From Azorhizobium sp965227945 (lineage in GTDB: Bacteria; Pseudomonadota; Alphaproteobacteria; Rhizobiales; Xanthobacteraceae): 64,000 bases of DNA. The stretch lies in the NCBI GenBank assembly GCA_965227945.1, contig CBDDGQ010000006.1:310001-374000 (forward strand). Direction: 5' to 3'. A program made the position numbers and the translations under genes. This document shows positions 33,397-41,559 of the stretch, one piece after another. The notes under the pieces are model-generated. The model had not been told where the DNA came from, did no database searches, and was given only the letters and a program-made list of their open reading frames with translations. Within the stretch, counting starts at the first letter, position 1. Every line of letters begins with the position of its first letter.

Positions 33397-33800
33397 CCGA
33401 GCCCAGCCTTGCCCTTCAGACTGCCATTCGCAACCGCCTGATCGCGTCCGCGACCGTTACTGCGCTGGTTCCGGCCACGGCAATCCTTGACCAGCACATG
33501 CACCCTAAAGGGGAGCGCTTGATCCTGCTCGGGACGGGCACCACCCTTTTCGCAGATCACTATGAGAGCTTCACCGATCAAGCGGCGTTGGACGTCCATA
33601 TCTGGACCCGTGAAGACTCCTTCCGTGATTGCAAAGAGATCGCCGGGGCTGCGCGTGAGGCCCTACGTGACGCGCCTTGGCCGGCGCTCCCCTATGTCGT
33701 TCAAGGCGTGTCGATAAATGCCCGCTACATCCGCGACCCCGACGGTGAATATTGCCATGCCGTCCTATCCGTGGATGCCACGATGCAGGTGGCGGCATGA
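33393..33800 (+). CDS. DUF3168 tail completion protein
   Basis: 135 residues. PSLALQTAIRNRLIASATVTALV, then a histidine/aspartate-rich VHIWTREDSFRDCKEIAGAARE and a C-terminal VLSVDATMQV strand fit DUF3168, the tail terminator family (GTA g8/HK97 gp10-neighbour). Such proteins cap the tail tube at the head-tail joint. Overlaps both neighbours by 4 bp. Confidence 0.88.
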   Translation: MTEPSLALQTAIRNRLIASATVTALVPATAILDQHMHPKGERLILLGTGTTLFADHYESFTDQAALDVHIWTREDSFRDCKEIAGAAREALRDAPWPALPYVVQGVSINARYIRDPDGEYCHAVLSVDATMQVAA

Positions 33801-34114
33801 CACCGGCACTCCTAACCGAATTGATCGTGATCGAGCGCGAAGCGGAGACCGTGCGCCCGGACGGCGGATTGGATCGCACTTGGAGTGAGATCGCCCGCAC
33901 GCGCGCCGAACTCTCGGAACGAACGATGGCGGAAGTCCCGCAGGAACGCGGCACCCTCACCGTCACGACCCTCACCTTCAAGGCCCGATGGGTGCCGGGC
34001 ATCACGCTCGCTGACCGCATCCTTTACGGCGATCTGCACTTCAACATCAGCGCCGTGACCGAGATCGGCCGGCGCGACGGCCTTGAGATCAAATGCAAGC
34101 GGACGGGCCAATGA
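33797..34114 (+). CDS. Head closure / head-tail adaptor protein
   Basis: 105 residues, beta-rich. LIVIEREAETVRPDGGLDRTW and the C-terminal LADRILYGDLHFNISAVTEIGRRD-type strand pattern match phage head completion (Phage_H_T_join) proteins. ATGA overlap with the DUF3168 gene. Order with gp6, gp10 and DUF3168 is slightly permuted compared with HK97, where this gene usually precedes gp10. Confidence 0.82.
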   Translation: MTPALLTELIVIEREAETVRPDGGLDRTWSEIARTRAELSERTMAEVPQERGTLTVTTLTFKARWVPGITLADRILYGDLHFNISAVTEIGRRDGLEIKCKRTGQ

Positions 34115-34512
34115 GAGGCCGCAAGCCCACCACCGTCCTCGCTGGCACTTCTCCGGTGACCTCTGTTCCGCGCCCGCCGGCATTCCTCGCCAAGGATGCG
34201 AAGGCAGAATGGCGTCGCGTTGCGCCCATTTTGATCGATGAACGGCGAACGCTCACGGTCGCGGACCTCGGGACGCTGGCAGCCTATTGCCTCGCCATCG
34301 GTCAAACCGTCGAGGCATCGGTAATCATCGCGCGAGAAGGCCTGACATACCTTTCCAAGACCGGACCGAAGAAGCATCCCGCCGTGGCGATCCGCAATGA
34401 TGCGATGACGCAGGCGCGCCTTCTAGCTGGTGAACTCGGCTTGACGCCCGTTGCGCGATCCCGTGCCGCCATCCGCGAAGACGGCCTAGACGACGATCTT
34501 ACGGCGCATTGA
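34111..34512 (+). CDS. terS: Terminase small subunit, P27 family
   Basis: 133 residues. RGRKPTTVLAGTSPVTSVPRPP at the N-terminus, FLAKDAKAEWRRVAPILIDE and LTVADLGTLAAYCLAIGQ are the standard P27 pattern. It recognises the packaging site and activates TerL. ATGA overlap with the preceding gene and 1-bp gap to terL. Position downstream of the capsid and connector genes is unusual, since terS normally starts the head module. Confidence 0.93.
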   Translation: MRGRKPTTVLAGTSPVTSVPRPPAFLAKDAKAEWRRVAPILIDERRTLTVADLGTLAAYCLAIGQTVEASVIIAREGLTYLSKTGPKKHPAVAIRNDAMTQARLLAGELGLTPVARSRAAIREDGLDDDLTAH

Positions 34513-34513
34513 G

Positions 34514-36136
34514 ATGGCGACATTCCCGGCATGGCTGTTCGATGGCAGCGAGATCCCCGACCCGCTCGGAAAAGGCGAGCGAGTAATCCAATGGGTTCGA
34601 CGCCTCAAGCATCCCAAGAACCGCGCCCACGGCAATGCCTTTGAACTCGATAGCTGGCAAGAGCGCATCCTTCGGCGGCTCTATGGCGACTGCAATCCGG
34701 ATGGCTCCCGGAAATTTCGACGGCTTTGCCTTCTCTTGCCGCGTGGCAACCGCAAAACGTCGCTCTGCGCGCTGATTGCCCTGATCGAGTTGATCGGCCC
34801 CGAGAGCGTCCCCGGTGCGCTGATCTTGTCGGCGGCGTCCGCCCGCGAACAGTCGCGCGAGCTCTTCAAAGAGCTCAGCCTGATCACTTTGTTCGACAAG
34901 CGGTTGCAGCGGCATTTGCGCGTTAAGCCCAGTGCCGGTGAGATCACCTATCCAGCCCACGGCGCCGAATACAAGGCGGTGTCCGCAGACGGCAATGTGC
35001 AGCACGGCAAAACACCGTCTTTGGTCATTGCAGACGAGTTGCACGTCTGGAAAGGCATTCGTGGTCGCGAACTCTGGGATGCCCTTAACTCGGCTCTGGT
35101 GAAAACGCGGAACACCCTCCTGATTGTTGCCACCACAGCCGGTCGCGGGCAAGACAACATTGCCCATGAATTTGTTACCTACTGCTCAAAGGTCCAAAGC
35201 GGCGAAATCACTGATCCGCATACTCTTCCCATCATATTTTCGACTGAAAAGGACGATGATTGGTCGGACGAACGTTTATGGCGTCAGGTGAACCCTGGTT
35301 TGTCCTGCGAGCCGCCCTACCCGGACATTGATGGATTTCGGGACACGATGAAGAAGGCCATGCATATGCGTGGCGCGGAGCTGGATAGCTTCCTTCAATT
35401 CAATCTCAACGTGTGGTTGGAGACTTTCGCCAGCGGCGCTTTCAATATGGATGCCTACGATGCGGGTTCGGGGGCAATCGACCTTGATACCCTGAAGGGG
35501 AAGCCGTGCTGGGTCGGGGTGGATCTATCCCGGCGCGGCGACCTCACAGCGGTCTGCGCGGTCTTTAAAGATGGCGATGAATTCGTTGTGCTGCCTCACA
35601 TTTTCGCACCCAAGGAAGGCCTTCGGGAGCGGGCTGCAAAAGACGACGCCCCCTATGTGAAGTGGGCTGACGAGGGCTTCCTGCTCACCAATGACGGCCC
35701 AACTATCGACTTCGGTGCGGTCGAACGATGCATTCGCGATCTGTGCTCTATTTATAGTGTTCAAGAGCTTCTGTTCGACAAAACCTTCGCCAGCGAAATG
35801 ATGGATAACCTCCTGAAGGACGGGCACCGGGCTGTGAACTTCAGCCAGGGATGGCAGCAAATGGGACCCGCCACAGCGGATCTTTTGAAGACCGTCGCAG
35901 ATGGAAAACTGAGGCACGGCGGGCATCCCGCACTTCGCCGCGCGTTTGCCAACGCCGTGACGGTTCGATCCGACCGCAACGACAACGTGGCTCTTCACAA
36001 GGGGCACTCCCGTGCCCGTATCGACGCTGTGGTTGCAACCGCGATGGCGCTTGCTCGTGCAAAAGGCCCGGCGCCCCAGCGATCCGTTTTCGAAGATCCC
36101 GACCTCGATCCCTCCTATCTTGTTTTGGATTTCTGA
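34514..36136 (+). CDS. terL: Terminase large subunit
   Basis: 540-residue packaging ATPase/nuclease. Walker A-like LLPRGNRKTSLCALIALI, Walker B LVIADELHVWKG, motif III region TLLIVATTAGRG, and a nuclease domain with VGVDLSRRGDLTAV and later acidic residues. Intact and full length. The C-terminus (SHSRARIDAVVATAMAL) carries the usual third nuclease Asp. It ends 1 bp before the tape measure gene. Confidence 0.95.
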   Translation: MATFPAWLFDGSEIPDPLGKGERVIQWVRRLKHPKNRAHGNAFELDSWQERILRRLYGDCNPDGSRKFRRLCLLLPRGNRKTSLCALIALIELIGPESVPGALILSAASAREQSRELFKELSLITLFDKRLQRHLRVKPSAGEITYPAHGAEYKAVSADGNVQHGKTPSLVIADELHVWKGIRGRELWDALNSALVKTRNTLLIVATTAGRGQDNIAHEFVTYCSKVQSGEITDPHTLPIIFSTEKDDDWSDERLWRQVNPGLSCEPPYPDIDGFRDTMKKAMHMRGAELDSFLQFNLNVWLETFASGAFNMDAYDAGSGAIDLDTLKGKPCWVGVDLSRRGDLTAVCAVFKDGDEFVVLPHIFAPKEGLRERAAKDDAPYVKWADEGFLLTNDGPTIDFGAVERCIRDLCSIYSVQELLFDKTFASEMMDNLLKDGHRAVNFSQGWQQMGPATADLLKTVADGKLRHGGHPALRRAFANAVTVRSDRNDNVALHKGHSRARIDAVVATAMALARAKGPAPQRSVFEDPDLDPSYLVLDF

Positions 36137-36137
36137 A

Positions 36138-38219
36138 ATGTCTGAAGAAAAACTCGTCGTTCTCTTGGAGGCGAAAGTACGAGATTTTGAGAAAAACATG
36201 ATCCGCGCTTCCCAGACTTCCGGGACAGCTTGGCGGAAAATCGAAAAGGACGCGAAGACATCCTCGGTACGCCTTGAAAGCACCATGGCTAGCGCATCCG
36301 CCGGCCTTGGAATGAGTCTGGGCACGAAGTTGCTCGCTGCGGGAGGCATCAGTCTGGGGACGCGCGAGATTATCGGCTTCGCTGATGCGTGGACGCGAGC
36401 GAACAACTCACTGAAGGTTGCCGGGCTCTCTGGTAGCGAGCTGCATACCACCCTTCAGGGACTGTTTGAGGCCGCTCAGCGTCAGGGGGCGCCGCTTGAA
36501 GCCTTGACGACACTCTTCGGGCGCGCCGCGCAATCGGCCAAGGAATTGGGTGCGACCCGCAGCGAGCTCCTCCAGTTTTCCGAGGATGTGGCTTCGGCGC
36601 TGCGCGTGGCCGGGACCAGCCCCGGCGAAGCATCCGGCGCACTCCTTCAGCTCTCGCAGCTTCTGGGCAGCGCCCGCGTCCAAGCCGAGGAGTTCAATTC
36701 CATCAATGAGGGTGCCCGCCCCATTCTTCAGGCTGTGGCCAATGGGATCGAGGAAGCCGGGGGCAGCGTGTCCAAGCTCAAGGCCCTTGTGACCGCTGGC
36801 GAGATTTCCAACGTGGCTTTTTTCAAGGGCTTCCAGGCCGGGGCGGCTGGGCTCCGGGAACAAGCAGCCGCTGCGGATGGCACGCTTTCACAGGCGTTTG
36901 AGCGCATTTCGAATGCGATCACTAAAGCCGTCGGTGAAATCGATAAGACTTCCGGGGCCTCAAAGAACGCGGTTGAGAACCTCAGCCATGTGGCAGACGC
37001 AATCGCAGCAATCCCCCGTGCAGTGGATTACACCGCTGAGAAGCTCGCTGGCCTTGAACGCTGGTTGAACGAGGTCGGCAACAACCCGTTCTGGCGGAAG
37101 CTCGGCGAGATGATGGGCGTCAAATACGATGCCGAGGGGGCGCCGCCAGGCTTCGCCGTCGGCAGCCCACGTGAGCGGGGGTTGGAGGCCCTCCGCGCCG
37201 GCAAGGGCACGCCGATGGCGGACACGTTCAACGTCTCTGACCTCAGCAAGCCGAGCGCCATCCCTGCGAAGACGATCAAGGCCTCGGACTACCCCGTCAT
37301 CGGGGGGGAAGAAAAGTCCGGCGGCAGCTCAATCGACCACTACGATGCGGCGGTCGCGACTCTAAATCGGCATACCGAAGCCTTGAGGCTTGATGCCGAC
37401 ATGGCCGGCAAATCAACGTATGAGACTGAGAAGGCGCACGCGGCGCAAACCCTTCTAAACGCTGCGAAGCAGCAATATGGGCAGAACATTTCGCCTCAAG
37501 TGCGACAGCAGATCGAGATGGAAGCCGAGGCCTATGGCCGGGCCGCCGATGGCTACGAGCGGGCAAGGGCGCAACAGGACCGCGCGGCGCAAGTACAGCA
37601 GGAATTTGGGCGTGCTGCGCAAGATGGCATCCAAGGGCTAATCGATGGGACGCAGACTTGGGGGGACGCACTCGGAGACATCGCCAAGCGTCTGGAGGGC
37701 CTTATCTTGCAAGCTGCGCTGATGGGCGATGGCCCCTTCGGCAGCATGTTCGGCGCCAGCGCATCGGGCGGAAAGGCCGGTGGGCTGATTGGGATGCTCA
37801 GCGGCGTTCTCGGTTTTGCAGACGGCGGATATGTTCGCGGCCCCGGCACGTCACGAAGCGACTCTATTCCTGCGATGCTGTCGGCGGGCGAATTCGTCCT
37901 TAACGCGGACGCGACCCGTAAATTTGGGCCGCTTGTCACCGCGATGAACGCGGGCAAGATCCCCATGCTTGCCGATGGCGGCATCGTCGGCGCGCCCGCC
38001 ATTCCCAGCCTTGCGCTGTCCGGTAGTCCCGGCGCCGGCGGCAGCGCCATGACCGTGACGGTAGCACCAAACATCACCGTGAACGGCAGTGCCGGAACGC
38101 CGGAGCAGAACAAGGATCTTGCCTCGCGCGTCACGCGAGAAATGGAAAACATGACGCGTACGCTGGTCGTATCGGAGATGCGGAAACAGATGCGGCCCGG
38201 TGGGATGGCGGGACGATGA
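36138..38219 (+). CDS. Tail tape measure protein
   Basis: 693 residues. The tape-measure domain is clear: ASAGLGMSLGTKLLAAGG, then FEAAQRQGAPLEALTTLFGR and EEFNSINEGARPILQAVANG. The middle is helical, and the C-terminus has the DGGYVRGPGTSRSDSIPAML-SAGEFVLNADATRKFG motif repeated as LADGGIVGAP. At 693 residues a siphovirus tail of roughly 100 nm would be specified, but no tube or tip genes are nearby. ATG at 36138 follows terL by 1 bp. Confidence 0.92.
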   Translation: MSEEKLVVLLEAKVRDFEKNMIRASQTSGTAWRKIEKDAKTSSVRLESTMASASAGLGMSLGTKLLAAGGISLGTREIIGFADAWTRANNSLKVAGLSGSELHTTLQGLFEAAQRQGAPLEALTTLFGRAAQSAKELGATRSELLQFSEDVASALRVAGTSPGEASGALLQLSQLLGSARVQAEEFNSINEGARPILQAVANGIEEAGGSVSKLKALVTAGEISNVAFFKGFQAGAAGLREQAAAADGTLSQAFERISNAITKAVGEIDKTSGASKNAVENLSHVADAIAAIPRAVDYTAEKLAGLERWLNEVGNNPFWRKLGEMMGVKYDAEGAPPGFAVGSPRERGLEALRAGKGTPMADTFNVSDLSKPSAIPAKTIKASDYPVIGGEEKSGGSSIDHYDAAVATLNRHTEALRLDADMAGKSTYETEKAHAAQTLLNAAKQQYGQNISPQVRQQIEMEAEAYGRAADGYERARAQQDRAAQVQQEFGRAAQDGIQGLIDGTQTWGDALGDIAKRLEGLILQAALMGDGPFGSMFGASASGGKAGGLIGMLSGVLGFADGGYVRGPGTSRSDSIPAMLSAGEFVLNADATRKFGPLVTAMNAGKIPMLADGGIVGAPAIPSLALSGSPGAGGSAMTVTVAPNITVNGSAGTPEQNKDLASRVTREMENMTRTLVVSEMRKQMRPGGMAGR

Positions 38220-38498
38220 AGGCGCAAGCGTCTAAATCCAAGGGACGAAGGATATCGCGATAGCCCATAGCGAGCGCTAGAGGCGATTGAGAATTTATTT
38301 TTTCGACCTCCTGTTTGACCCCTGCCTATATCAAAGGAGCTCGCATTTCCTGTGAGCGTGGTGGTGCCGAGGTGTGGGTCGGTGGCGGCGAACATTGCCA
38401 CCGACCCATACAGGCTCTGAGAGTTTGCCGGCGACCCTCAACGGGGTCGCCGTCTTCGTCTTCAGGGTCCGGCGCCGGCAATCGGCTTGAGGACTTCA
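38220..38498 (+). other. Spacer with hairpin between tape measure and gpI-like genes
   Basis: 279 bp without a gene. Contains a perfect 8-bp hairpin GGCGACCC/GGGTCGCC at 38430-38451 followed by GTCTTCGTCTTC, a weak terminator candidate. This is where tail tube-proximal or tip genes would be expected; none is present. Confidence 0.45.
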
Positions 38499-39134
38499 AT
38501 GCGTAAGATCCATCTCCACGGCAAGCTCCGGCGCGAATTCGGCGCCACCTTCAACTTCGAGGTCGAGACGGCTGGTGAGGCCATCCGCGCCCTGCATGTG
38601 AACTTCCCCAAATTCATAGAGGTGCTGCGCGAGGGCTCCTACATCCTCATGCGCGGCGACAAGCGCAAGGGAATGTCGCTGGACCTCCCGGATGTGAACT
38701 CCTTCAAGTTGGGAAATGGCGATCTGCACATCATCCCGGCGCTGAAAGGGTCAGCGAGCGGGGGCGGCGGCAGCAAGGGCGGTACAACGAAGGTCATCCT
38801 AGGTGTCGCGCTAATCGGCGCGGCGGTGTTCTTCAGCGGCGGCACCCTCGCTGGTGCGACCGCTGGTCTGTTCGGTGGCGCCATCGGCGGCTTTAGCGCT
38901 GGCACGCTGGGTCTCATAGGGCTGTCGCTGACTCTTGCGGGTGCCGCTCAGCTTCTGACCACCAGTGAAAAGAGCCAGGACGAGGTCAAAAAGGACGATA
39001 GCTTCTCGTTTTCTGGCCCGATCAACACCAATGAACAGGGGAACGCGGTCCCGCTGATCTATGGCCGCGTCATCACAGGGTCGCAGCAAATCTCTGCCAG
39101 CCTCGACGTCGAAGATATTCCGGTCGGAGCTTGA
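38499..39134 (+). CDS. Lambda gpI-like tail assembly protein
   Basis: 211 residues. MRKIHLHGKLRREFGATFNF and TAGEAIRALHVNFPKFIEVL match the ubiquitin-like N-terminus of phage lambda tail tip protein I. A Gly/Ala-rich hydrophobic stretch (TKVILGVALIGAAVFFSGG) follows, then the conserved GPINTNEQGNAVPLIYGRV. Length is normal and the end ASLDVEDIPVG is intact. In lambda-like phages the next gene is host-specificity protein J; here it is an unrelated 273-residue gene. Confidence 0.88.
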   Translation: MRKIHLHGKLRREFGATFNFEVETAGEAIRALHVNFPKFIEVLREGSYILMRGDKRKGMSLDLPDVNSFKLGNGDLHIIPALKGSASGGGGSKGGTTKVILGVALIGAAVFFSGGTLAGATAGLFGGAIGGFSAGTLGLIGLSLTLAGAAQLLTTSEKSQDEVKKDDSFSFSGPINTNEQGNAVPLIYGRVITGSQQISASLDVEDIPVGA

Positions 39135-39136
39135 AC

Positions 39137-39958
39137 ATGGACCGCAATGCACTGAACTCGCCTGCCGTCGTCAACGCCGCGCTTGAGGATATCGAGCGGG
39201 CATTTGCCGGACTAGAAGAACTCGACGGGACCGGCAAGGGACACATCGCCACCGAAGAGACCGCTCCCGCCGACGATATGGCGGAAATCAATGCCCTACT
39301 GGAAAATGCCGAGCTTCTCGCTTCGCTCGGCACGACCGAGGAAGGGGCGCTCCCCGACGATCTGCTGGCCGACATCGAGATCGGCATCGCGCGCCAGGAG
39401 GCCTACGAAGAGCAGACGGTCACGGCGCCGGTCGCCAAAGAGGCAGCGGCCACTTCCGAGCCGGAAGCCCTCTCGCGCCTTAGCCACCATGAGAAGCTCA
39501 ACCGGCTTGCTGATATAGACGCGGCGACGCCGCTGGCTGCAATGATTAAAGGCCATGCAGAGCGGCAACGTCAGCGAATTGCGGGCGACCGCCTCAAGGG
39601 CATCAAACTTTCCAAGGAGCGCAAAGCACAGCTCCCGGAGGTGAAGATCGAACATGAGGCCAAATTGCGTGGCGAGGCCCTGCGGCGGGCAGTCAGCTTC
39701 CCTTGTGGTAGTGGGCGCCCGTTGCTTGCGCAGCTCCGGGGGCGTGAGGCGGAGTTCACAGCCCTATGGCAAGCAATCACGCTGGCTAAGCATCGGCTAG
39801 GTAAGGAGCCCTTAAACGCCGAGGTCGCACCCATCTTCGCTGAACTATGGCCTTCGATCGCTGGCCGGTCACCAAGCCAGATGAAGGATAAGCTCAAGAC
39901 AATGCGCCGCTCGCTGAAGGCAATCGAAGACCACGTGTGGCGTCACATCACGTTTTGA
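39137..39958 (+). CDS. Unrecognised protein, in place of the tail fibre gene
   Basis: 273 residues, begins 2 bp after the gpI-like stop. The N-terminal ~110 residues are acidic and low-complexity, rich in Ala and Glu (DIERAFAGLEELDGTGKGH, EINALLENAELLASLG). The C-terminal half is basic and helical: KGIKLSKERKAQLPEVKIEH, then LFxxLWP-type FAELWPSIAGRSPSQMKDKL, possibly a DNA-binding or packaging-related helix. No match to tail tip or fibre proteins. Function unknown. Confidence 0.6.
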   Translation: MDRNALNSPAVVNAALEDIERAFAGLEELDGTGKGHIATEETAPADDMAEINALLENAELLASLGTTEEGALPDDLLADIEIGIARQEAYEEQTVTAPVAKEAAATSEPEALSRLSHHEKLNRLADIDAATPLAAMIKGHAERQRQRIAGDRLKGIKLSKERKAQLPEVKIEHEAKLRGEALRRAVSFPCGSGRPLLAQLRGREAEFTALWQAITLAKHRLGKEPLNAEVAPIFAELWPSIAGRSPSQMKDKLKTMRRSLKAIEDHVWRHITF

Positions 39959-40466
39959 CTGGGGAACCCTCCCGCATCAGGGCCGGGGAGGCCTCGTCTT
40001 GGGAGCCGGGGAACCCATATTCCTCAATCATCTGAAATATATAAACTTTTTATCAGGCCACTCCCCTACATAGGAGATTGAAATAGATACATTAAAAAAG
40101 AGAGAGAAAGCCTCGCTTCGCTCGGCGGCGCTAGCGCGCCCCACTCTAAGGCCATAGCCGGAGGATGATGGATCTGTAGCCCATAGGCTTTTCAACCATC
40201 CCGGTCCCCCGCTCCGGCTGAGATTGAGATTCTCCGGCTAAGAGAACCCGGTTCCCTTCCCTGTCCTTCCCACTCCGGCTCCCGCGCAAGCGCGGTCGCC
40301 ATCTAGTCAGACAAGCAACAAAGGTTGCCCCTTCCATTTCCACCCATTCACTCCGTTGATCACAGAATAAAATAAGTAAAAATTGACTTATCTTTTCCAT
40401 TCCTAAAATACACTTGTCGATTAATCCAATCTATGCCAGCTTTAGCGACAGTGAATGGAGGCAAAA
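39959..40466. other. AT-richer noncoding region with repeated octamers
   Basis: 508 bp with no gene. An AT-rich stretch runs 40020-40110. Octamer CTCCGGCT occurs at 40212, 40232 and 40273 in direct orientation, and its complement AGCCGGAG at 40156. A TTGACT/TAAAAT pair (40383-40409, 15-bp spacer) is a weak promoter candidate for the downstream genes. A short minus-strand open frame at 40146-40400 was not supported. Confidence 0.5.
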
Positions 40467-40718
40467 ATGAACGCGAAAACATCTATTTTAATCGAAAAAG
40501 GCAGGAACATATTGGAGTCCGCTTGGAGCTTCGCGGAAAGCGTCCCTGCAAGCGATGGCATCGATATGCCGCATGAGGTCTCAGGGGAGCACCGGGAACT
40601 CGGAGAGTTCACGATCACCCGCGAGAGAGGGGCAACGGAGTGCATCCTAGCGTCCACTGCTCCGCTCCCGCCGGCAAAGGATGAGAGTGTGCAATTTCTA
40701 GAGGACGGAGCGAGTTGA
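40467..40718 (+). CDS. Small hypothetical protein, right-end cassette
   Basis: 83 residues, no recognised family. MNAKTSILIEKGRNILESAW then an HEVSGEHRELGEFTIT region, overall acidic. GGAGG at 40457-40461 lies 5 nt before ATG 40467 and favours this start over an ATG at 40455. Overlaps the next gene by 1 bp. Confidence 0.6.
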   Translation: MNAKTSILIEKGRNILESAWSFAESVPASDGIDMPHEVSGEHRELGEFTITRERGATECILASTAPLPPAKDESVQFLEDGAS

Positions 40719-41224
40719 TGACCGAGGCCGATATGAACGCACTACGGGACGCCCTCCGTCCGAAGATGCCGGAGCTCAGATTCCACCCCGGCGCGGCTGG
40801 CAATCTCGTCGGCACGCTTGGCAAGTTAATCGAACGGCACGAGGAAAATCTGATGAACCAGTTCGCGGGTAAGGTCGGCTCTGACGCGGCCCTTAATCTT
40901 CGCAAGACCGTCATCCCGCGCGAAGACGGCGGGATGCGCATCGTTTTAGAAATTCCCGTCGAGGAGCATCCTACTGGAGGGACCGCAGTCGTGGATCGAA
41001 TGCAGTTTTTCAATAGCCGCGCCGCGCTGCTCGAAAAGCTGCGTGAGGTGATTGAGCTGCACGGTGCGAGCTGCGGCCGGCCGGTCGATTGGACGGCGAT
41101 GCCGGGCCTGTCCAATGCCCTCCACGATATTGCTTCAGATGTGATGATCGATGGGATCGGCTGGGTACCGGCCGAACCTGTTGACAACTTTGAGGAGCTT
41201 ATCGCGTCGCTTGGAGACGCATGA
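40718..41224 (+). CDS. Hypothetical protein, right-end cassette
   Basis: 168 residues. LRPKMPELRFHPGAAGNLVGTL, a helix GKLIERHEENLMNQFAGKVG and FFNSRAALLEKLREVIELHG suggest an alpha-helical protein. No family recognised. Translationally coupled to the preceding small gene, ends 162 bp before attR, so it is the last gene of the element. Could be integration cargo. Confidence 0.6.
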   Translation: MTEADMNALRDALRPKMPELRFHPGAAGNLVGTLGKLIERHEENLMNQFAGKVGSDAALNLRKTVIPREDGGMRIVLEIPVEEHPTGGTAVVDRMQFFNSRAALLEKLREVIELHGASCGRPVDWTAMPGLSNALHDIASDVMIDGIGWVPAEPVDNFEELIASLGDA

Positions 41225-41291
41225 GCCACCGATGGTGAGTGGTCGGCACCAATCCGACCACTCACCATCGCCGGTTTTACACAGGCCCCTT

Positions 41292-41324
41292 TCGTCCAAA
41301 ATGCCCCCAAATCTTCGTCCAAAA
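41292..41324 (+). repeat. Putative integrase arm-type sites, right
   Basis: Two copies of TCGTCCAAAA at 41292 and 41315, same orientation as the three copies inside attL, 63 bp before the attR core. The surrounding 41225-41559 holds no gene. Confidence 0.6.
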
Positions 41325-41386
41325 TCGCCGACTGCCGTCTCCGAAAATTCTATGATTTCATATGCTTACTTGGATAAAAGTTAGAA

Positions 41387-41416
41387 TTCAATCCTCTCTC
41401 GCAGCACCATCTCAAA
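41387..41416 (+). other. attR core, 30-bp direct repeat
   Basis: Identical to 24967-24996. It carries only the 3' end of the tRNA; the preceding bases (TTAGAA) do not pair, so it is not a functional tRNA. Host sequence resumes right after it, ~145 bp before sppA. Confidence 0.92.
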
Positions 41417-41559
41417 AGTCTCATCCTTCCCAAGAAGTTGCGCCCCGTGGGCCGGGTTGGCTCGGCGGTGGTTGTTTGCGCGTGCATGGTTCCGGTTGCC
41501 AAGGGGGCCAGCGCCCGCTTAAGTGCCGGACCGCACGGGGGTGACTGGAGAGTTTGCTG

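Larger units (their letters stand above)
24967..41416 (+). mobile_element. Integrated phage-like element (reduced prophage or capsid-forming satellite)
   Basis: Bounded by identical 30-bp repeats, 24967-24996 (3' end of tRNA-Thr) and 41387-41416. An integrase gene is adjacent to attL. The 16.45-kb interior encodes portal, protease, capsid, HNH, connectors, TerS/TerL, tape measure and a gpI-like protein, with cargo genes at both ends. No tail tube, tip or fibre, lysis, repressor or replication gene is recognised. The interior has less GC-rich patches at 26.7-28.0 kb and 40.0-40.5 kb compared with the host. Confidence 0.93.

Noticed and set aside
28033..38219. Gene transfer agent instead of a mobile element
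   Set aside because: Some genes look GTA-like, but the integrase, exact att repeats at a tRNA and P27/HK97-type terminase argue for an integrating element.
40146..40400. 84-codon minus-strand frame in the noncoding part of the element
   Set aside because: No ribosome site and contains the repeated octamers; not supported as a gene.
39959..40466. CRISPR-like repeats
   Set aside because: The octamers are too short and the spacing irregular; no array or cas gene anywhere in the window.
41387..41416. Second tRNA-Thr at the right end
   Set aside because: Only the 3' 23 nt are present; the T-stem is already broken, so it is the attR remnant.
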